A stretch of DNA of 39,361 bases from the NCBI GenBank assembly GCA_905182285.1, contig CAJJAY010000051.1, forward strand, positions 1 to 39,361, given 5' to 3'. The notes under the pieces are model-generated. The model did no database searches, had not been told where the DNA came from, and saw nothing but the letters and a program-made list of their open reading frames with translations. Positions 33,428-39,361 of the stretch are shown here, in pieces (position 1 is the first letter of the stretch; every line of letters begins with the position of its first letter). The DNA comes from an uncultured Amylibacter sp. GTDB lineage: Bacteria > Pseudomonadota > Alphaproteobacteria > Rhodobacterales > Rhodobacteraceae. Position numbers and translations under genes: made by a program.

Positions 33428-34765
33428 ATGTCTTTAACTAAAAAATATTTAGGTGTGTCAGCATTTGCTGCATCATTTGCTTTTGCAGGGTTTGCTCAAG
33501 CTGATGTTTGTGACACGCCATCAAAGCTTGGCGATATGGGTAGTTTTGCCGGTGACGTCATTACCATTGCTGGATCAATGGAGGGCAAAGATGAAGAAAT
33601 GCTACTTAACACTGTAAATTGTTTTGAAAAAGCAACAGGTGCTGTTATAAAATATTCTGGATCACGAGATTTTGCAGCTCTTATTGTTGCTGATTTAAGA
33701 TCTAATAACGCACCAAATATATCAATTTTTCCACAACCTGGACTTGCGGGTGATATGGCTAAAGAAGGTCATTTGGTTCCATTAGGTGATGAATTAGCAT
33801 CATGGATGACTAATAATTACGGGGCGGGATCGTCTTGGGTTGATTTAGGAACTTATTCTAATGCTGCTGGGAAAAAAGACTTTTACGGATTTGCCTATAA
33901 AATGGATCTTAAATCTTTAGTTTGGTATTCTCCAGAGCAATTCGAAGATAATGGTTATGAAATTCCAACAACAATGGAAGGTTTGATTGCATTATCAGAC
34001 CAAATGGTGGCTGATGGTAATACTCCTTGGTGTATAGGGGTTGAATCTGGTAATGCTACAGGCTGGACTGCAACTGATTGGATGGAAGATTTAATGCTAC
34101 GTACTACTTCACCTGAAAAGTATGATATGTGGGTTTCCAATGAATTGCCATTTAACAGTCCTGAAGTATTAAATGCTATGGAAGTATATGGTCAATTTTC
34201 TCGAAATGATGATTATGTAGCAGGTGGTGCTTCTTCAGTGGCAACCACATTTTTTGGTGATGCTCCTAAAGGATTATTCTCATCGCCAGCTAGTTGCTTA
34301 ATGCATCGTCAAGCGTCATTCATCCCTGCATTTTTCCCTAAAAAAGGTGAAGAAGTAGCAAATGGTGAAGCTGATTTCTTTTATTTTCCACCATATGAGT
34401 CAGCTAATTTAGGCAATCCAGTTCTAGGTGCCGGAACATTGTGGACTATGACAAAAGACTCACCAGCAACAAGAGCATTTTTTGAATTCATGACAGAAGC
34501 TTCTGCTCATGAGGCCTGGATGTCTCAAGGTACATTCTTGACTGCACATAAAGGTGCTGATTTGTCAGCATACGCAACTCCTGCTCTTCGTAAGCAAGGT
34601 GAGATATTGTCTAATGCAACAACTTTCCGTTTTGACGCTTCAGACTTAATGCCTGGTGCAATAGGGGCGGGTGCGTTTTGGTCTGAAATGACAGCATTTG
34701 CAAATGGACAAGATGCTCAAACTACTGGTGATAATATCCAAGCAGCTTGGGATGCTATAAAATAA
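33428..34765 (+). CDS. aglE: Alpha-glucoside periplasmic binding protein
   Basis: 445-residue solute-binding protein. I start at ATG 33428, after GGGAGG, which opens with signal peptide MSLTKKYLGVSAFAASFAFAGF and cleavage near AQA; an in-frame ORF begins upstream at 33386. Segments VITIAGSMEGKDEEM, NISIFPQPGLAGDMA, the CIGVESGNATGWTATDW region and the C-terminal ATTFRFDASDLMPGAIGAG fit AglE of rhizobial alpha-glucoside systems. Ligands in characterised systems are sucrose, maltose and trehalose; which of these is used here is unknown. It is followed by a strong hairpin before aglF. Confidence 0.92.
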   Translation: MSLTKKYLGVSAFAASFAFAGFAQADVCDTPSKLGDMGSFAGDVITIAGSMEGKDEEMLLNTVNCFEKATGAVIKYSGSRDFAALIVADLRSNNAPNISIFPQPGLAGDMAKEGHLVPLGDELASWMTNNYGAGSSWVDLGTYSNAAGKKDFYGFAYKMDLKSLVWYSPEQFEDNGYEIPTTMEGLIALSDQMVADGNTPWCIGVESGNATGWTATDWMEDLMLRTTSPEKYDMWVSNELPFNSPEVLNAMEVYGQFSRNDDYVAGGASSVATTFFGDAPKGLFSSPASCLMHRQASFIPAFFPKKGEEVANGEADFFYFPPYESANLGNPVLGAGTLWTMTKDSPATRAFFEFMTEASAHEAWMSQGTFLTAHKGADLSAYATPALRKQGEILSNATTFRFDASDLMPGAIGAGAFWSEMTAFANGQDAQTTGDNIQAAWDAIK

Positions 34766-34783
34766 TTCAATAAATAATCTCAT

Positions 34784-34819
34784 ATAGGAGCGCAAATTTC
34801 TTTTGCGCTCCTATTTTTT
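34784..34819 (+). terminator. Attenuator/terminator between aglE and aglF
   Basis: 13-base perfect stem (ATAGGAGCGCAAA with complement at 34802-34814), 5-base loop and a run of five to six T. This has full intrinsic-terminator form, yet lies 18 bases before aglF, so it most likely permits partial read-through and lowers permease expression relative to the binding protein. Confidence 0.8.
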
Positions 34820-34836
34820 AATTTTTACAAAAATTA

Positions 34837-36102
34837 ATGGATATAATAATGCGATCTATAAAACCTGTTGTGGCAAGTAATGGTTTTGCAATTTTACTAA
34901 CAGTAGTGTTCTTATTACCAACAACAGCTATTTTTTTATATATTTTTACTTCCCCGATTGACACTTTAGCTTCTAATATTGGCTTATGGTTACATGCTGT
35001 AAATGAGTGGCCTTTTCCCGAATTTGATACAAAAGAAAGATTTGCAAAAATAGGCTTTGCAATAAGGTCAGTAGTAATTGCGGTAGGTATATCCTTTCTT
35101 TATTTTTGGATTTCAAACTGGCTAAACATGAGTCTTGCCCGTTATAAAGAACGAGATTCTATAGGGCGACAATCAAAAATAATTGAAACTATTCAACCTT
35201 GGATATTCGTTGGTCCAACTTTAATTTTATTATTGTTATTTTTGTTAATTCCAGCTCTTTCAACGCTGAACTTATCATTTCAAGAATCTGATGGCACAAT
35301 ATCATCAAAAAATTATGCTTTTTTATGGGACTCTAGTGCTTTGGGGTACCTACAGTTTCGATTAGCAATGAGAAATAGTTTAATGTGGCTAATTTTAGTC
35401 CCCTCAGTTTGTATTATTTTAGGTCTTTTAATAGCAGTTTTGGCAGACTCTGTTAGATGGGGTGTGATCGCTAAAACTTTCATATTTGTGCCTTTAGCGA
35501 TTTCGTTTGTAGGTGCCGCAGTTATATGGCGTAATATATTTGCTGGAGGTGGGATAGAAGCATTAACCACAATAAATGGTCAAACGCCATCATATCAAAT
35601 TGGATTATTAAAAGCACTTCTTGGGCATACTGCAGAATATAATGAACCTTTATATAGCCTTAAGTTTTGGGGTAATTTTTTCTTAATGTGGATATTAGTT
35701 TGGGTCCAAACTGGATTTGCAATGGTGATTTTTTCTGCTGCTTTACGTGGAGTTCCTGAGGATACAATTGAAGCAGCAACCATTGATGGGGCCAATCCAT
35801 TTCAAATGTTTTTTCGGGTAAAGCTCCCACAAATTTATTCCACTGTGTTAGTAGTTTGGACTACGTTAGTCATCCTCGTTTTAAAAGTTTTTGATATTCC
35901 ATACGCTTTATCTGCAAATGATGACGACAAATTACTACTTGCAACAATGATGGAAAATGCTCGGAATAATTGGTCGATTGGTGGTGATAATGTTGATAAT
36001 CTTTATGCCGCAATTGCAGTTATGTTGATGTTAACTGTAGTTCCTAACATGATATTTAATGGATGGCGTATTAGGCGAGAACAAAAAGAACTTGGTAATT
36101 GA
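34837..36102 (+). CDS. aglF: Alpha-glucoside ABC permease AglF
   Basis: 421-residue permease. An N-terminal part with two helices (about 15-35 and 70-90) precedes a second pair near FVGPTLILLLLFLLIPAL, then the core transport helices and coupling motif EAATIDGANPFQMFFRVKLPQI. Two in-frame ATGs (34837 and 34849) are possible starts. It is longer than MalF-type minimal permeases because of the N-terminal extension. It forms the channel with AglG. Confidence 0.9.
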   Translation: MDIIMRSIKPVVASNGFAILLTVVFLLPTTAIFLYIFTSPIDTLASNIGLWLHAVNEWPFPEFDTKERFAKIGFAIRSVVIAVGISFLYFWISNWLNMSLARYKERDSIGRQSKIIETIQPWIFVGPTLILLLLFLLIPALSTLNLSFQESDGTISSKNYAFLWDSSALGYLQFRLAMRNSLMWLILVPSVCIILGLLIAVLADSVRWGVIAKTFIFVPLAISFVGAAVIWRNIFAGGGIEALTTINGQTPSYQIGLLKALLGHTAEYNEPLYSLKFWGNFFLMWILVWVQTGFAMVIFSAALRGVPEDTIEAATIDGANPFQMFFRVKLPQIYSTVLVVWTTLVILVLKVFDIPYALSANDDDKLLLATMMENARNNWSIGGDNVDNLYAAIAVMLMLTVVPNMIFNGWRIRREQKELGN

Positions 36103-36114
36103 GGAAATTAAGTA

Positions 36115-37341
36115 ATGATAACTAAGACACTTAGTAATTTTGTTTTGGCTTTAATTGTGTTTATTTGGGTTGTACCATTTGTTGCTCTTGTATCAACATC
36201 TCTTCGATCAGAAACTGAAGCAAAAACTGCTGGCTTTTGGACAGCATTTACGCCAACTGAATTAGGGCACAGATTTAGCACAAATGATAAATCAGATGGG
36301 AATAAAGTTTTCTCAATCAAAGGAAATATTTTTGAAAGATTGAATAAAGATAAAAATAGTTTTTTAGTATCGGGTGAGGTTAAATCTATTTTAATAAAAC
36401 AAAGAATAACAGATCCAGATAACTCTGAAAAAACTAAATTAGTTAAAAAGTTAGTTCCTGCAGGTGAAGTTATGAAAGTTCGTAATGGGGATTTTGTGTT
36501 TAAAGGTAACGGTGATTTTACTTGGACATTTTCTAAAGAAACTTCACCAAAACCAAAAAATTTAGATGTTTTTATTAATCAAAATCCAATATTTGGTGCT
36601 GATGCATACATTGAAGTGCTTTTTGATAATAAGAATGTTCCTAATGCTTTAATATCATCATTTATTGTTACAATCCCTGCAACAATTATACCGATAACTA
36701 TAGCAGCTTTTGCTGCATACGCATTTGCATGGATGCAGTTCCCTGGTCGAGATTGGTTGTTTGTAATTGTTGTATCGTTAATGGTCGTACCAACACAGTT
36801 AGCATTTTTGCCAATTTTACAGGGTTTTAGTGGTATAGCTTCTTGGGCAACAGCTTTAAATCAATGGCTGACTGATTGTGAAATAACCGATAGTTGCCAG
36901 GTTGCATCTAAATCTTTTGCAAGCCTTTGGATTACGCATACTGCATTTGGCCTTCCATTAGCAATATATTTACTTAGAAATTATATTGTAGGATTGCCAA
37001 AAGAGTTATTGCAAAGTGCTCGTATTGATGGAGCAAGTCATTTACAAATTTTTACTAAATTAATTATACCTTTATCTGTTCCAGCATTAGCATCATTTAG
37101 TATCTTTCAGTTTTTGTGGGTATGGAATGATTTAATTGTTGCTTTATATATCGGGCCAAACAATGCTTCAGATTTAGTTTTTCCAATCAGATTACAAAAA
37201 CAACTGGGCACCTTCAAAGATCAACTTCATCTTTTAAATGCATCTGCTGTAATTTCTATGATTGTCCCTGTTTTGGTATTTTTATCAATGCAGAGATACT
37301 TCATTCGAGGTCTACTAGCTGGGTCAGTGAAAGGGGGCTGA
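36115..37341 (+). CDS. aglG: Alpha-glucoside ABC permease AglG
   Basis: 408-residue MalG-type permease. After the first helix comes a periplasmic insertion of about 140 residues (about 30-170, hydrophilic, with many Lys and Asp), a feature of AglG, then five helices with coupling motif QSARIDGASHLQIFTKLIIPLS. The GAGGAAATTAAG Shine-Dalgarno is clear. The gene is 12 bases after aglF and 3 bases before aglA. Confidence 0.92.
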   Translation: MITKTLSNFVLALIVFIWVVPFVALVSTSLRSETEAKTAGFWTAFTPTELGHRFSTNDKSDGNKVFSIKGNIFERLNKDKNSFLVSGEVKSILIKQRITDPDNSEKTKLVKKLVPAGEVMKVRNGDFVFKGNGDFTWTFSKETSPKPKNLDVFINQNPIFGADAYIEVLFDNKNVPNALISSFIVTIPATIIPITIAAFAAYAFAWMQFPGRDWLFVIVVSLMVVPTQLAFLPILQGFSGIASWATALNQWLTDCEITDSCQVASKSFASLWITHTAFGLPLAIYLLRNYIVGLPKELLQSARIDGASHLQIFTKLIIPLSVPALASFSIFQFLWVWNDLIVALYIGPNNASDLVFPIRLQKQLGTFKDQLHLLNASAVISMIVPVLVFLSMQRYFIRGLLAGSVKGG

Positions 37342-37344
37342 ATA

Positions 37345-38895
37345 ATGAGTGATTTGAAATGGTGGGAAACAGCAGTTATCTATCAAATTTACCCACGTTC
37401 TTTTCAAGATTCTAATTCTGATGGTATAGGTGATTTACCAGGAATAACATCACGCCTAGATTACATTTCAGATCTTGGGGTGGATGCAATTTGGATAAGT
37501 CCTTTTTTTCCGTCACCACAGAAAGATTTTGGTTATGATGTGTCTAATTATTGTGACATAAATCCGGAATATGGCACCCTTAATGATTTTGATATACTCA
37601 TTAAAAAAACCCATAAGTTGGGCTTACGTTTGATGATCGATATAGTACCCGCTCATTGTTCAGATATGCATCCATGGTTTGAAGAAAGTAGGCAATCTCG
37701 AGATAACCCGAAATCAGAATGGTTTCATTGGGTGGACCCAATGCCTGATGGGTCAGCACCAACAAATTGGTTATCTTTTTTTGGTGGGCAGGCATGGTCT
37801 TGGGAGCCGCGTCGCCAACAATATTATTTACATAATTTTTTATCCAGCCAACCGAACCTTAATCATGCAAACACAGAAGTAATAAATGCATTTTCGAATA
37901 TAGCTGAGTTTTGGTTTGATCGAGGAGTAGATGGATTTCGTATGGATGCTGTTCATACAATAAATGCCGATAGTGCTCCATATAAAAACAATCTTGCCGA
38001 TCCTAACTTCAAAATAGGAAATTTACCTCAAGACCAGCAACCCTTTTTTCGACAATTGCACGATACAGCACAATTAAATCAGTCATCAATTCAGAACTTT
38101 ATTGAAAGCTTTCGATCCGTTGCTGACAAATATACTGGTGATAGATTTTTAATGGGAGAGTTAGATGGCGATGATGCCGTATTAGCAAGTGAGAATTTTA
38201 CAGCGCCGGGGCGTTTACATGCAACATACAATTTTAATTTACTCGAATGGGGTGGGTTGGACGTTGAAGGAATGAAGGCTGCAATTTCGTCTGCTATTTA
38301 TGCTTTTAATGGAAGTGGTCGACTTACATTTGCTTTTTCAAATCATGATGTACCAAGATCTGCATCACGACAATTAAATCCTCTTGGTTTAAATGAAACA
38401 CATCAAGAAGCGCTTCAATTATTGTTACTAAAATTAGAAATTAGTTTAATTGGGTCTACTTGCATATATCAAGGTGAGGAACTTGCACTTAGTGATGTTA
38501 AAGATATTCCAATTGATCTTATGCAAGACCCATGGGGTAAAGAATTTGCGCCAAATTTCCTTGGAAGGGATACATGTCGTACACCAATGGTATGGGAGCG
38601 CTCAAATAACCAATGGGCGGGGTTTTCGGATGCAAAAACCACATGGTTACCTATATCAGAGGACCATTTATTGCGAGCTGGATTGGACGAAGCTGCAAGA
38701 CCTAAATCAATATATAACCAGATTTCATCATTCTTAAAATGGCGGAAAAAGCAACCAGCTATGATGGATGCAAATACTATGAAGCAAATAAATTGTGGTT
38801 CAAAACAGATTATTTTTGACCGGATTTCAGATACACAATCATTAAGGTGCTTTTTTGATTTTGAAACTTTAACAGCATCTTTTACGGAGAATTAA
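37345..38895 (+). CDS. aglA: Alpha-glucosidase, GH13 (AglA)
   Basis: 516-residue glycoside hydrolase family 13 enzyme with a (beta/alpha)8 barrel. The four conserved regions are seen: DIVPAHCSD (region I, His104), GFRMDAV (region II, nucleophile Asp201), LMGELDG (region III, acid/base Glu272) and FSNHDVPR (region IV, His334-Asp335). WWETAVIYQIYPRSFQDSNSDGIGDL at the N-terminus is typical. Region I has AHC where NHT or SHT is usual. No export signal, so it acts in the cytoplasm on sugars brought in by AglEFGK, releasing glucose. The aglK start follows its stop directly (TAAATG). Confidence 0.93.
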   Translation: MSDLKWWETAVIYQIYPRSFQDSNSDGIGDLPGITSRLDYISDLGVDAIWISPFFPSPQKDFGYDVSNYCDINPEYGTLNDFDILIKKTHKLGLRLMIDIVPAHCSDMHPWFEESRQSRDNPKSEWFHWVDPMPDGSAPTNWLSFFGGQAWSWEPRRQQYYLHNFLSSQPNLNHANTEVINAFSNIAEFWFDRGVDGFRMDAVHTINADSAPYKNNLADPNFKIGNLPQDQQPFFRQLHDTAQLNQSSIQNFIESFRSVADKYTGDRFLMGELDGDDAVLASENFTAPGRLHATYNFNLLEWGGLDVEGMKAAISSAIYAFNGSGRLTFAFSNHDVPRSASRQLNPLGLNETHQEALQLLLLKLEISLIGSTCIYQGEELALSDVKDIPIDLMQDPWGKEFAPNFLGRDTCRTPMVWERSNNQWAGFSDAKTTWLPISEDHLLRAGLDEAARPKSIYNQISSFLKWRKKQPAMMDANTMKQINCGSKQIIFDRISDTQSLRCFFDFETLTASFTEN

Positions 38896-39361
38896 ATGGC
38901 GCAAGTAGAATTAAAAGGCGTTAGTAAGTCCTTTGGTAAAATTGAAGTAATTCGCAACGTTGATTTGGAAATTAATAAAGGTGAATTTGTTGTTTTTGTT
39001 GGTCCATCGGGATGTGGAAAATCTACACTTCTAAGATTAATTTCAGGATTGGAAAGCTTAACAACTGGTGATATTGTCATTGCTGATAATGTTGTTAGTG
39101 ACTTGCCTCCATCAAAAAGAGGTATTGCGATGGTTTTTCAATCATATGCATTATATCCTCATATGACAGTTTTCCATAATATGGCATTTTCACTTGATTT
39201 GCAGGGTGTAGCAAAAAAAGAAATTAAAGAAAGAGTCGAGGCAGCAGCAAAAATACTACAAATGGAAGATTTACTTGATAGGAGGCCTGCTGCTTTATCT
39301 GGTGGGCAGAGACAAAGGGTTGCAATTGGAAGAGCGATAGTCAGAAATCCTGATGTGTTCC
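38896..39361 (+). CDS. aglK: Alpha-glucoside ABC transporter ATPase, 3'-truncated by window edge
   Basis: The first 155 codons are visible. My translation from the ATG at 38896 begins [18 protein letters not shown] and includes Walker [11 protein letters not shown] (about residues 36-45), the Q-loop [12 protein letters not shown] and the signature [12 protein letters not shown]. It is a MalK/UgpC-type CUT1 ATPase that powers AglEFG. Walker B and the regulatory domain lie beyond the window. ACGGAGAATTAA before the ATG serves as ribosome site. Confidence 0.93.
   Translation, partial: MAQVELKGVSKSFGKIEVIRNVDLEINKGEFVVFVGPSGCGKSTLLRLISGLESLTTGDIVIADNVVSDLPPSKRGIAMVFQSYALYPHMTVFHNMAFSLDLQGVAKKEIKERVEAAAKILQMEDLLDRRPAALSGGQRQRVAIGRAIVRNPDVF

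Overview
The window is a stretch of an AT-rich bacterial chromosome, most likely from a marine alphaproteobacterium with a compact genome. This rests on the gene complement (an aglEFGAK operon with its LacI regulator, ugp-type and phn-type ABC transporters, conserved alphaproteobacterial hypotheticals), short intergenic gaps and many ATGA or TAATG gene overlaps. The exact lineage cannot be fixed from the sequence alone. I saw no rRNA, tRNA, insertion sequence, CRISPR array or phage gene.

Layout. (1) 1-1009: 3' part of a GH1 beta-glucosidase. (2) 1103-5664: an Asp/Glu-racemase-like protein, an M20 deacylase and a cystathionine beta-lyase-like enzyme on the plus strand, meeting a convergent M20 dipeptidase. 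(3) 5849-7467: an inositol-monophosphatase-family phosphatase coupled to an orphan UgpE-like permease. (4) 7563-11756 (minus): a complete ugpBAEC-type sn-glycerol-3-phosphate importer, divergent from a LysR regulator (12118-13014); a conserved hypothetical follows at 13094-13600. (5) 13675-20979 (minus): an apparent seven-gene operon of DeoR/GlpR-like regulator, ABC ATPase, binding protein, two permeases, calcineurin-like phosphodiesterase and Na+/phosphate symporter. (6) 21215-31360 (plus): NagD-like HAD, Gph-like HAD, phosphonate-type importer phnDCE1E2, a second NagD-like HAD, a glutamine-synthetase-like ligase, an aldehyde dehydrogenase and an iron alcohol dehydrogenase. (7) 31372-32010 (minus): secreted protein of unknown function. 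(8) 32085-39361: LacI regulator divergent from aglEFGAK, the importer and GH13 enzyme for alpha-glucosides, cut by the window end inside aglK.

The middle 25 kb reads as an organophosphorus acquisition region: three ABC uptake systems for phosphorylated small molecules, a phosphodiesterase, four phosphatase-type proteins and a phosphate symporter. The most interesting part is the phn block. It carries no recognisable C-P-cleaving enzyme. Instead it has a phosphatase-family protein and the three enzyme classes needed to degrade an amino alcohol through gamma-glutamylation. This suggests uptake and use of an amino-alcohol phosphate such as phosphoethanolamine. That is inference from gene content and order, not proven.

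Regulatory structure is rich for such a compact region: nested inverted repeats between the DeoR gene and its divergent HAD gene, a perfect 18-bp LacI-type operator before aglE with a degenerate second copy over the repressor start, and stem-loops of unrelated sequence directly after all four binding-protein genes.
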